Source of the DNA: an uncultured Sanguibacteroides sp.
GTDB lineage: Bacteria; Bacteroidota; Bacteroidia; Bacteroidales; Marinifilaceae
Assembly: GCF_900543425.1 (NCBI RefSeq)
Contig: NZ_UQRQ01000017.1
Coordinates: 8,730-72,729, forward strand
DNA: 64,000 nucleotides
Direction: 5' to 3'
Position numbers and translations under genes: made by a program. The notes under the pieces were generated by a model. It saw only the letters and a list, made by a program, of their open reading frames with translations, was not told where the DNA came from and made no database searches. This document shows positions 27,436 through 36,003 of the stretch, one piece after another; within the stretch, counting starts at the first letter, position 1; every line of letters begins with the position of its first letter.

Positions 27436-28752
27436 ATGGAAATTCTTATTTTAACCCTCTCTATTATCATATTAGCTCTCAACCTCATCCTTATTTTTCG
27501 TTATAAAGATAGAGGGACAAAAAAACAATTAGAGCAACTTCAACAACAGCTCTTCCGATTGGAAAAGAATATTCAGGACGAGATTCGTTATTCCAGAGAA
27601 AGCGAAATTGCCAGATCCGGACAGAACAGGGAGGAGCTCTCCCGGAATCTCATGGATTTCAGAACAGAGCATCGGGATATTCTAAAAAATCTTTCCGACC
27701 AAAATACTCAGGTTATCCATTCGTTTCAAAAAAATTTCTCCGACCATATGGAACTCTTCCAACATTTGCTGAAAGAAAAAATGGAAGAGTTAACCACTCG
27801 TCAACAAAATCTGGTACAATCCACAGAAAAGAAACTCGAGGATATGCGACAGACTGTAGACGAGAAACTACAAAAAACATTACATGAAAGATTAGGTCAA
27901 TCTTTCGAGTTAGTCAGCAAACAACTGGAACATGTACAAAAAGGATTAGGAGAAATGCAAACATTAGCTCATGACGTAGGCGGATTAAAACGCGTATTGA
28001 GCAATGTAAAAATGAGAGGGTCTATCGGCGAGATCCAATTGGAAATGCTATTGGAACAACTCTTGGCTCCGGAACAATACACGGCCAATGTAAAAACCAA
28101 AAGGAACTCGGACGCCATTGTCGAATTTGCCATAAAACTTCCGGGTAAAGAAGAATCCAAAGAATGTATTTTTTTACCCATCGATGCCAAGTTTCCCAAA
28201 GATGCTTATGAACAGTTGTTGGATGCTTACGAATCGGCAGACCCGCAACGAATCGATACGGCATCCAAGAACATAGAACAAACCATCAAGAATATGGCTA
28301 AAGATATTCATGATAAATATCTTGATCCTCCGTACACAACGGATTTCGGCATTATGTTTCTACCTTTTGAAAGCATATACAGCGAGGTCGTCCGTCGTGC
28401 CTCTTTACTGGAGCAACTCCAACGAAACTATCAGGTAATCGTCACAGGTCCAACGACCTTTGCAGCCATCCTCAATAGCCTTCAAATGGGATTCCGCACG
28501 TTAGCCATCCAAAAAAGAAGCAGTGAAGTCTGGCGTATCCTCGGAAGTGTCAAAAACGAATTCGATAAATTCGGAGGCATGCTTGAAAAAGCGCAAAAAA
28601 GTATTCAAACAGCCAATAATCAACTGGAGGAGGTCATGGGAAAACGTACCCGTGCCATACAGCGACAACTACGTTCCGTCGAAGCATTTCCTACCGATGA
28701 ATCCCAAATACGATTGACACTCGACAATACGGATTCTCCTGAAAATGAATAA
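27436..28752 (+). CDS. rmuC: DNA recombination protein RmuC
   Basis: RmuC-family protein of 438 residues, thought to limit DNA inversions between short inverted repeats. An N-terminal membrane anchor (ILILTLSIIILALNLILIF) is followed by about 150 residues of coiled coil (Glu/Gln/Lys-rich heptads), then the nuclease-like RmuC core: VGGLKRVLSNVKMRGSIGEIQLEMLLEQLL, FLPIDAKFPKDAYEQLLDAYE, GIMFLPFESIYSEVV and TGPTTFAAILNSLQMGFRTLAIQ. Length and order are typical. It is a single gene with its own -7 box. Confidence 0.95.
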   Translation: MEILILTLSIIILALNLILIFRYKDRGTKKQLEQLQQQLFRLEKNIQDEIRYSRESEIARSGQNREELSRNLMDFRTEHRDILKNLSDQNTQVIHSFQKNFSDHMELFQHLLKEKMEELTTRQQNLVQSTEKKLEDMRQTVDEKLQKTLHERLGQSFELVSKQLEHVQKGLGEMQTLAHDVGGLKRVLSNVKMRGSIGEIQLEMLLEQLLAPEQYTANVKTKRNSDAIVEFAIKLPGKEESKECIFLPIDAKFPKDAYEQLLDAYESADPQRIDTASKNIEQTIKNMAKDIHDKYLDPPYTTDFGIMFLPFESIYSEVVRRASLLEQLQRNYQVIVTGPTTFAAILNSLQMGFRTLAIQKRSSEVWRILGSVKNEFDKFGGMLEKAQKSIQTANNQLEEVMGKRTRAIQRQLRSVEAFPTDESQIRLTLDNTDSPENE

Positions 28753-28835
28753 TAAAATAATTTTTTTCAATCAAAAAGAGCTGAAATATAAAAATTATTA
28801 TCTACTTTTCGAGATGTATTAAAAACAATCGGGGT

Positions 28836-31800
28836 ATGTGTTTACGTCAAATTTTTTCTGTCGCTGTCTATGAAGCCAAAATACTAAGAAGAAGTTGGGT
28901 ATTCAAAATGTTCTCTTCTTTAGCCGTAGTTGCTATTTTGGCAATACAAGTGATCTCGCAAAGTTCTTTGACTTACAACTTCCAATGGAATATGATCGTA
29001 TTGTCCTGCTCTTTTCCATTTCTTTGCTGTTACTTGCTTAATCTTGCACAAGGTATTATCGTTATTTCCAGCATGGAATCTTTTACGAATAAAAAACGGA
29101 TGATAGATACTCACGACGTATTCCTCGTTCGCCCTATCAGTAACGGAGAATACATTGTCGGAAAATTATTAGGCCTATTCAAAACGATTGTTTCACTCGA
29201 TCTCATCACGCTCTTACTGGTGGCTTTTATCAATCTGTTTTTAAGTGAGTCTCCATTTAATCCTTTCATCTATCTATTTTATTTCGTAACCTTACTTCTT
29301 CCGTTCCTTGTCTTTATTTTAGGAATTTGTGTCATCGTCAACTACAGTTTAAATCAATACGCCCTGGCGTTATGTGTACTTCTCGGTTTCTACATCTTCG
29401 GCTCTTTTTACTCTGCCCGGTTTTTATACGGGATTTTCGATTTTATGGGCAATTCCCTTCCCAATGCGTTTTCCGACATTACGGGACATGCCGGTTTACC
29501 CCTCTACCTTATCCAAAGAGCAGGTATTTTTCTGCTCGGTAGCGGATTCATTATTTTCGCCATATCATTGTACAAGCGTTTACCCAACGGTAACCTTATC
29601 CGATACAAAATAACAGCAATCACTTTTATTCTATTGGCTATTATTTGTCTTACAGGCTATCATACGATTTATTCGAAAAAAAACAGTATCAGACAAACTT
29701 ACACGGAAGTCTATAAAAAATATGCTTCAACCCCTAAGGTATCCTTATCTGCTCAAGAAATTACCTTTTTACAGGAAAACAATATCCTATCGGTCCATTC
29801 CAGCATCACGGTATTCAATGACCATGCAGAGTCTATTTCCCCTCTTATTTTTTATTTGAATCCCGGGCTTGAAGTAACCCGCTTAACCGATGAAGCAGGC
29901 TCTCCCGTTCCGTTCGAACGAGATCACCAGGTGATCCGGGTCACACAATCGTTATCTCCCCAGACCTCAAAAATATTTCAAATTACATACATGGGAAAAA
30001 TCGATGAAGATATTTGTTATCCGGAGTTAGGTCCCGATGAATATTACTCTCCCCATAATTCCAATAATCTGTTCAATTACGGAAACAAGTACGCTTTCAC
30101 GGGAAAAGATTTTACCTTACTTACTCCGGAAGTCCTCTGGTATCCGATAACTACCCCTACTGTTAACCCGGGTTCCCTATTCAATGTTCCTAAAAATTTC
30201 ACGAACTATACGTTACACGTTATCACGTCGGCAAATCAATTAGCCATTTCAGAAGGGATCCGAACGATCCATGAAGATACTACAACATTTAAAAATTCCC
30301 AGCCTCTACCCTCCCTCAGCTTGTGTATCGGAAAATATGAACAAAAAAACATTCGGGTCGATTCAACGTTACAAGTCTCACTATACTATTTTAGAGATAA
30401 TGTATTCCCTTCCCTCCGGTTAAATTTACCGGAGCAAAAAATGGCCGAAGCTATTCAAAACCAACTAAACATGATCTCGAGTTATATCGTGGGACAAAAA
30501 TTTCCTTTTACCCAATTAAATGTAATAGAGGTTCCCGTAACATTCAGATCTCACTCGAGGTTATGGAAAGAAAACAGTGAATTCATACAACCGGGAACAA
30601 TTTTTATTCCGGAAAAAGGGATATCGTTTCCCTCTTTTAATTTCACCTGCGAAAGACACAAATACAAAAATATAGAATCATTAATGACCGCATTCGAAGG
30701 GAATATCGACGAACAAGTTGAAAATTTATTATTTCAAACCGCATGTTTTGCCTTTGGCTGGAATGAATCCTCCGTATTACAGGGAAACTGGCTTTTCTCT
30801 TATCTGTTCCGTAAAGACAATCATGTCGAAAAAATCAATCCCTGGTGCATCTTCCCCATGTATCTTAATTTCTCCATCGATATTCACTCGGATCGCTATC
30901 CTATCGCTAATGCCACTTTTAAAAACATGCTCTACAAACGCACTACCGGTAGCGTGTCGAATATAAATGATAAAGATTACCGTGCACTACAATATCTTGC
31001 CAATCACAGCCTGCAACAAGCAATAAATGATCCGGCCATAGACGAAATCACTTTAAATTCCATTATACGTCTAAAGAGCGATGCCTTTAAAGACATTGTC
31101 AATGCCTTAATTCCTTCACATGATTTTGAACGGTTTTTAGGAAAGTATTCCCAAAACAACTATTTCCGGCATACGGACCTTGAAGCATTTGAAAAAGAAT
31201 TTGAGAGAACGTATAATTTCAGTATATCCCCGATTATAGAACAATGGTATCACGCCAAACAACTTGCCCGCTTCAACTTCGGCGCTCCTGAGATCTATGA
31301 GATCCCGGATAAGGAGTTTACCCGTTATCAGGTCTGCTTGCCCGTTCATAACTATTCTGATGCAGATGGTGCCATATCGCTCTATCTATCTGAATACCAT
31401 GTCAGAAGCGATGGGAAACGTAATAATCCCAAACGCACGCCTTATATTTTCTTAATAAAAGCAGGAAGCTATAATGAAATCAGATTACCGGCCACGGCAT
31501 CTCCTATTCAATTTTTACTGCAAACCGGAATGGCTCTTAACCTCCCGACCAGCCAAAACATTTCGTTATACACTCTTCCCCGTAAACAGGGAAAAACAAT
31601 AGAGGAAGGAATATTCGACGTAGACCCTGCCCGTTTTACCCCGTCTCCCGATGAGATTATCGTCGACGACGTAGACCCCGGCTTCCGGATTATTAACCCT
31701 AAATCCCAGGGAATAATTCAACGGCTTTTTAAAAATGAAAAGAACAATCAACGAAACGAACAAGGATTCGGGAAACAATGGGAAATAAGGTATGCCAACG

Positions 31801-32162
31801 AGTATTACGGTCAATTTATAAAACAAGCCCGTTTCAAATTAGTAGGTTTCAGTGAAGAAAAAGTGGAATGGAAAGCCAATATCCCACAAGCAGGTACTTA
31901 CGAGGTTTTTGTATTCTACCCGGTCATGCTCAAATATAACATGGAAACAGGACAGCCTAAGCCTTGTTTCCAGTATTATACCGTATCTCACGCAGACGGG
32001 AAAGATGATATCGACAAAGAGATATTCCAAATCGGATGGAACTCTTTAGGTAAATTCAGATTTACCCCGGGAGAAACAACCGTTATTTTAAACGACAAAG
32101 CGAAAGAGGCCGCTGACATCCTTGCCGTCGATGCCGTAAAATGGGTAAAATGCCCCGAATAA
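28836..32162 (+). CDS. ABC-2 permease fused to an inactive M1-like peptidase and a golvesin-like C-terminal domain
   Basis: A 1108-residue fusion. Residues ~1-285 form an ABC-2-type permease with about seven membrane spans. Residues ~300-900 follow the layout of a gluzincin/M1 aminopeptidase: a beta-rich front part with PEVLWYPITTP, then a helical part. Where the zinc motif HExxH should be (about 628-645, LLFQTACFAFGWNES) the ligands are absent. The C-terminus (~1010-1105, AGTYEVFVFYP...GWNSLGKFRFTPGETTVIL...ADILAVDAVKW) matches the golvesin/xanthan-lyase C-terminal domain. No ATPase gene is adjacent, although such permease fusions usually follow one. Function unknown; the architecture call is from family knowledge. 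Confidence 0.8.
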   Translation: MCLRQIFSVAVYEAKILRRSWVFKMFSSLAVVAILAIQVISQSSLTYNFQWNMIVLSCSFPFLCCYLLNLAQGIIVISSMESFTNKKRMIDTHDVFLVRPISNGEYIVGKLLGLFKTIVSLDLITLLLVAFINLFLSESPFNPFIYLFYFVTLLLPFLVFILGICVIVNYSLNQYALALCVLLGFYIFGSFYSARFLYGIFDFMGNSLPNAFSDITGHAGLPLYLIQRAGIFLLGSGFIIFAISLYKRLPNGNLIRYKITAITFILLAIICLTGYHTIYSKKNSIRQTYTEVYKKYASTPKVSLSAQEITFLQENNILSVHSSITVFNDHAESISPLIFYLNPGLEVTRLTDEAGSPVPFERDHQVIRVTQSLSPQTSKIFQITYMGKIDEDICYPELGPDEYYSPHNSNNLFNYGNKYAFTGKDFTLLTPEVLWYPITTPTVNPGSLFNVPKNFTNYTLHVITSANQLAISEGIRTIHEDTTTFKNSQPLPSLSLCIGKYEQKNIRVDSTLQVSLYYFRDNVFPSLRLNLPEQKMAEAIQNQLNMISSYIVGQKFPFTQLNVIEVPVTFRSHSRLWKENSEFIQPGTIFIPEKGISFPSFNFTCERHKYKNIESLMTAFEGNIDEQVENLLFQTACFAFGWNESSVLQGNWLFSYLFRKDNHVEKINPWCIFPMYLNFSIDIHSDRYPIANATFKNMLYKRTTGSVSNINDKDYRALQYLANHSLQQAINDPAIDEITLNSIIRLKSDAFKDIVNALIPSHDFERFLGKYSQNNYFRHTDLEAFEKEFERTYNFSISPIIEQWYHAKQLARFNFGAPEIYEIPDKEFTRYQVCLPVHNYSDADGAISLYLSEYHVRSDGKRNNPKRTPYIFLIKAGSYNEIRLPATASPIQFLLQTGMALNLPTSQNISLYTLPRKQGKTIEEGIFDVDPARFTPSPDEIIVDDVDPGFRIINPKSQGIIQRLFKNEKNNQRNEQGFGKQWEIRYANEYYGQFIKQARFKLVGFSEEKVEWKANIPQAGTYEVFVFYPVMLKYNMETGQPKPCFQYYTVSHADGKDDIDKEIFQIGWNSLGKFRFTPGETTVILNDKAKEAADILAVDAVKWVKCPE

Positions 32163-32289
32163 GCGTATTCTCTCTTTTATTCACACAAAAAATAACAGAC
32201 AAAGAATTAAACCGTATCCTCAAAAGCATTTCATAACAAAAACCCGAAAGTTTTTTACCTAACTTTCGAGGGTATATTAAAGTTGGGAG

Positions 32290-32613
32290 CTACTCCTTAT
32301 AGTCTATATAGAATCTACAATCACAGGAGGAGCCATTCCATAAGGATTTAACATTCAAGTCTTTCTCCGAATGAATCTCCCTTGACAATCGAGTTATTTC
32401 AAATTCAAATTGTTGACGATTATCCTCAGATTAATCGAACCACTCTTCAAAACCTACCATTGGAAGTCTCCATAGTACCTCTTGCAATAAACTCGAATGC
32501 AACGTTTTCCTCCGGATAATTTCCCTTAATTTACCAGTAAAACACAAGATCAGAAAACGTGTTATCCGACCTTCATTTTTTTGCAAGAAAATAACATGTT
32601 GATTCATGACCAC
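32290..32613 (-). pseudogene. Decayed FecR anti-sigma N-terminal remnant
   Basis: About 107 codons in one frame, interrupted by a TAA at 32431-32433. The reading GFEEWFD, stop, SEDNRQQFEFEITRLSREI and then SLWNG matches the cytoplasmic N-terminus of FecR proteins (Trp, then S-E-N-R, then a helix and a second Trp). The membrane span, FecR domain and C-terminus are missing. It lies 58 bases downstream of a broken sigma gene on the same strand, the position a fecR gene would occupy. The identification rests on a short pattern, so confidence is moderate. Confidence 0.5.
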
Positions 32614-32671
32614 AAATACATCGTAGGAAATAAATCAGGTAATAAACGATATTAATCCGAATAGTAAAGAT

Positions 32672-33324
32672 TTACCTTTCGGAACCTGAATTATATCGAA
32701 AGCTATTTTGCTGCATGCACCATAAAAGCAATATTAATTGTTCATCATGAGAAAGCTTTTCCCGCAATATCTTATAAGCTCTACTAATTTGTGCTTTTAT
32801 GGCATTTACAGACAAATTGTATTTCTCAGCAGTATCTGCATAGGAATTTCCTTCAACACATATCTCGATAAAAATTTCTCTACATCTTTCAGGTAAAGTT
32901 GCAATCGCTTGTTTTAGTTTAAAACGTAAATCTGCCCGTTCCATTTCAAATTGAATATCAATAGAACCAATTATATTTTCGGACAATTCCGCATACCGAT
33001 TCTTGGTTCGTAATACATTTAATGACGCGTGATAAATGAAGTATAACAATAGGAACGAAAAGAAGCCCCCTGACAGATATCATGCCTATTAAGCCATAAT
33101 TTCACAAAAAAACCTTGTACGATACTTTCTGCCACCACTTTATTTTCCAACATGTGATAAGCAAATACATACAACCCTTTTGAATACGCTTTGAAGACAT
33201 ATTCAGAATAAGCATGATCATCCCTTTTAAGTTTTTCGATATTGACATCCCAAAACATGTACACCTCTGATTTATGTGCAGCAAGATAGAATATTTTCAA
33301 TATAAAACAAAATCGACGTTTCAT
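32672..33324 (-). pseudogene. Frameshifted ECF sigma factor
   Basis: Two overlapping reading frames together make one Bacteroidetes-type ECF sigma. The upstream frame carries region 2 (YVFKAYSKGLYVFAYHMLENKVVAESIVQGF) and ends with a stop soon after SFRSYCYTSF. The downstream frame continues with YHASLNVLRTKNRY and region 4 (LPERCREIFIEICVEGNSYADTAEKYNLSVNAIKAQ). Adding one base in the T run at 33034-33036 would rejoin them. The likely original start is the Met at 33258 (MFWDVNIEK). No susC/susD genes remain nearby, so this is probably a relic of a lost uptake locus. Confidence 0.85.
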
Positions 33325-33346
33325 TATTCAATTGTAAAGTTTTTAT

Positions 33347-33354
33347 TAGTTTTG
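33347..33354 (+). promoter_or_regulatory. -7 box for the nucleotidyltransferase gene
   Basis: TAGTTTTG fits TAnnTTTG. Transcription would start near 33361, inside the longer open frame (33356), which favours the ATG at 33389 as the start. Confidence 0.4.
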
Positions 33355-33388
33355 TATGAATAGAAGTTTAGTTTATATATTAAAATAT

Positions 33389-34291
33389 ATGGAAACAAGA
33401 AAAAACAAAACAACCCTGCTTATCATGGCAGCCGGAATGGGATCCAGATTCGGAAGTTTAAAACAGTTGGCATTACTCGGACCACATCACAAGACACTAC
33501 TCCACTATTCCATTTACGATGCCCTTCATGCAGGATTTGATAAAGTCGTTTTTATCATCCGAAAGAGTTTTGAAAAAGAATTTAGGGAAGCGGTAGGAAA
33601 ATACGCGGAAAATCACGCGGAGACCTATTACTGTTTTCAGGAAATGGATCGTTTGCCCGCTAACCTTCCTCCCGTAGAACGTGAAAAACCATGGGGAACG
33701 GCCCATGCCATATGGTCTGCCAAAGAGGCGATTCAAGAACCTTTTATTGCCATTAACGCAGACGATTTTTACGGTCGGGATGCTTTTCAAAAAATGCATA
33801 AATTCACCGCTTACAATCCGGATGATACCTGTTTCAGTCTTGCCGGATATCGCTTAGATTCCACCTTATCCGAAAACGGTTCCGTTTCAAGAGGAATTTG
33901 TACTTTCGACAAAGACTATTTTATGACAAGTATCACAGAATGTACAAAAATCATCAGGGATAATAACGGGATCAAAGACCTTGCGACAGAAAGGATATTG
34001 CAAGGCGATGATATTGTTTCCATGAATTTCTGGGGATTCACGCCTATGTTATTTGAAGAAATTGAAAAACAATTCATTGAATTTTATCATCAAAACAGAA
34101 CAAACCCAAAAGCAGAAATATATATCCCTAAAGTGGTAGATACGCTTCTCAACCAGAAAAAAATAAAAGTGAAAATCCTAAAAACAGACGCCAAATGGTT
34201 TGGCGTAACCTATAAAGAAGATACCGAATTTGTTAATCAAGCATTAAACCGTTTTGAAACGGAAGGCGTATATACAGACATAAACAAATAA
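33389..34291 (+). CDS. Sugar-1-phosphate nucleotidyltransferase family protein
   Basis: Nucleotidyltransferase of 300 residues from METRKN. The N-terminal LLIMAAGMGSRFGSLKQLALLGP is the nucleotide-binding G-x-G-x-R-F motif and PFIAINADDFYGRDAF holds the metal-binding Asp. Family members make NDP-sugars from a sugar-1-phosphate. The next gene is an anomeric-type sugar kinase, so the pair probably salvages a free sugar into an NDP-sugar; the sugar is unknown. A longer open frame begins at 33356, but the -7 box and lack of conservation-like features argue for 33389. Confidence 0.85.
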   Translation: METRKNKTTLLIMAAGMGSRFGSLKQLALLGPHHKTLLHYSIYDALHAGFDKVVFIIRKSFEKEFREAVGKYAENHAETYYCFQEMDRLPANLPPVEREKPWGTAHAIWSAKEAIQEPFIAINADDFYGRDAFQKMHKFTAYNPDDTCFSLAGYRLDSTLSENGSVSRGICTFDKDYFMTSITECTKIIRDNNGIKDLATERILQGDDIVSMNFWGFTPMLFEEIEKQFIEFYHQNRTNPKAEIYIPKVVDTLLNQKKIKVKILKTDAKWFGVTYKEDTEFVNQALNRFETEGVYTDINK

Positions 34292-34321
34292 ACAACATCA
34301 AAAACGGGGATTTAACGGACA

Positions 34322-35404
34322 ATGGACAGAATTAAACGGATATACGAAGCCTTTAAGAGTAGCGGACGATTTATTTCCGCTACCCCATACGGTTCAGGAC
34401 ATATCAACGATACTTATCTGGTGAAAGTAGATGAGGAGGCAGAATATATTCTCCAACGCATCAACGGGAATATTTTCACGGATATACCGAAACTGGTCCG
34501 TAATAAAGAGCTGGTTTGCGGCCATATTCGCAACCGCCTGATCAAACACAAGATTAACGATATTACCAGAAAGTACATCACTTACTTTTACACGAATAAA
34601 GGAAAACCGTATTATAAAGATTACGACGGTAATTATTGGACTCTTGCACTATTCATCAAAGGATCAAAAAACTATGAGGTAATCACCTCAATTTCTATGG
34701 CATATGAATTCGGCATAGGATTAGGAGAATTTGAAAACCGCATATCCGATTTTGATGCCTCGCTTTTAATCGAAACCATCCCCGGTTTTCATAATGTCGT
34801 CTATAGGCAAAAAGAGTTACAGAATGCCCTTTCGAAAGCAGAAGACGAGAAAAAAGAAAAGAGCCGGGAGTTGGTAGAATATCTCTTTTCCTTAGACGCA
34901 GAGATGCTTGAATTTCAAAAAATGAAGGACGATAATCATTTTCCTTTACGAGTTACCCATAACGACACCAAAGTAAATAATCTTTTATTCGATGGGAATA
35001 ATCACCCCTTGTGCATGATCGATCTGGATACCGTTATGCCAGGTATCGTACATTACGATTTCGGAGATGCCGTAAGATCTTGTTGCAACACGGCCGGAGA
35101 AGAAGCAACAAACCTGAAGCAAGTCCATTTTAACATGGAATATTTCAAAGCTTTCTGCACCGGATTCATGGAAAAAACCAAACATCTACTAACCCGCAAA
35201 GAGAAAGAAACAATCGGTTTTTCTTGTAAGCTAATGACTTATCTACAAGCTACTCGCTTTTTAACCGACTATCTTCAAGGAGATCTTTATTACCCCGTAT
35301 CTTACGCGGACCAAAATCTCCAACGCGCAAAGGTTCAGATAAAGTTACTGCAAGACATTTCAAAACAAGCAGATCGAATAACCCAATTTATCTTAGAGAA
35401 TTGA
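34322..35404 (+). CDS. APH-fold sugar kinase (NahK-like)
   Basis: Aminoglycoside-phosphotransferase-fold kinase of 360 residues. Visible motifs are GSGHINDTYLV (nucleotide loop), the catalytic VTHNDTKVNNLLF (Asp with Asn downstream) and the metal-binding MIDLDTVMPG. In this subfamily members such as N-acetylhexosamine 1-kinase phosphorylate the anomeric carbon. It follows the nucleotidyltransferase by 30 bases on the same strand, the kinase plus pyrophosphorylase arrangement of sugar salvage. An antibiotic-modifying role is less likely given this neighbour. Its stop codon shares its last base with the terminator stem. Confidence 0.82.
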   Translation: MDRIKRIYEAFKSSGRFISATPYGSGHINDTYLVKVDEEAEYILQRINGNIFTDIPKLVRNKELVCGHIRNRLIKHKINDITRKYITYFYTNKGKPYYKDYDGNYWTLALFIKGSKNYEVITSISMAYEFGIGLGEFENRISDFDASLLIETIPGFHNVVYRQKELQNALSKAEDEKKEKSRELVEYLFSLDAEMLEFQKMKDDNHFPLRVTHNDTKVNNLLFDGNNHPLCMIDLDTVMPGIVHYDFGDAVRSCCNTAGEEATNLKQVHFNMEYFKAFCTGFMEKTKHLLTRKEKETIGFSCKLMTYLQATRFLTDYLQGDLYYPVSYADQNLQRAKVQIKLLQDISKQADRITQFILEN

Positions 35405-35451
35405 AAATACGGAGACGAGCTTGAGAAAATTCAAGCTCGTCTCCGTATTTT
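35404..35451. terminator. Bidirectional terminator with a 21-bp perfect stem
   Basis: Bases 35404-35424 pair perfectly with 35431-35451 around a six-base loop; the arms end in AAAA and TTTT. It begins at the last base of the kinase stop codon and ends two bases before the stop of the convergent metal-binding gene, so it serves both genes. Confidence 0.92.
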
Positions 35452-35453
35452 CT

Positions 35454-35933
35454 TCACTTTTTATCCTTGCAACAATCCTCCTTCGTTCCCGCCTTAGAGC
35501 AATTCTTACCTTCTTTACAATCCGACGTTTCACATTTTTGATCACACGAATTATCACAGTCTCCTGTACAATCTTGCTTTTCTTTTTTACAACTATTCAA
35601 CTTACAATCCTTACATTTTAATAGTTTTCCGTCCTTAGAGCACATCCCCAGAATCTTTACATCACACTTCGCAAGAGCTGCACTTAACTCTTTTACGGTA
35701 TTCTTATCCATTCTGAATGTCAATAAAATAGTAGAATCTTTCAGATTAACTTTAAGATCCTTTACCCCTTTCTCAAAAGGAATATTCTTTTCTACCTTTG
35801 CTTTACATTTAGGACAATGAATATCCGTTTTAAAAATCACAGTCGTATCTTTTTTGGTCTGAGCATTTACTGTCAACCCTACGGTTAGAAACATCACTAA
35901 CGTACAAATCATTTTTATTGTTTTCATGATCAA
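35454..35933 (-). CDS. Secreted heavy-metal-associated (HMA) protein with a cysteine-rich tail
   Basis: Exported protein of 159 residues. A signal peptide ends NAQT. An HMA domain follows with the metal-binding Cys40 and Cys43 in IHCPKCKAKVEKN. The last ~60 residues hold a dozen cysteines in short C-x(2-4)-C spacing, ending CCKDKK, rich in Lys/Asp, like a metallothionein. It is the last gene of a minus-strand cluster after a TonB receptor and a Cys-rich protein. It probably binds a soft metal (copper or similar) in the periplasm. HMA domains are usually cytoplasmic chaperones or parts of P-type ATPases, so a secreted one with this tail is unusual. Confidence 0.85.
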   Translation of the reverse strand: MIMKTIKMICTLVMFLTVGLTVNAQTKKDTTVIFKTDIHCPKCKAKVEKNIPFEKGVKDLKVNLKDSTILLTFRMDKNTVKELSAALAKCDVKILGMCSKDGKLLKCKDCKLNSCKKEKQDCTGDCDNSCDQKCETSDCKEGKNCSKAGTKEDCCKDKK

Positions 35934-36003
35934 ATGTTTTTTAATTGTTTAATATGGAGCATTTCAAATATATGTATTCTATTTTTAAATTCGGGATTAT
36001 TGT

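Noticed and set aside
32245..32268. Terminator hairpin after the permease fusion
   Set aside because: The 8-bp stem CGAAAGTT/AACTTTCG is AT-rich and has no T run on the plus strand, and it is over 80 bases past the stop codon; on the minus strand it could serve the decayed sigma/FecR pair, but this is too weak to list.
32431..32613. A 60-codon open frame as a separate small gene
   Set aside because: The same frame continues beyond its stop with FecR-like residues, so it is better explained as part of a decayed anti-sigma gene.
34322..35404. Aminoglycoside resistance kinase
   Set aside because: The fold is shared, but the neighbour is a sugar nucleotidyltransferase and the motifs fit sugar-1-kinases, so a resistance role is not supported.
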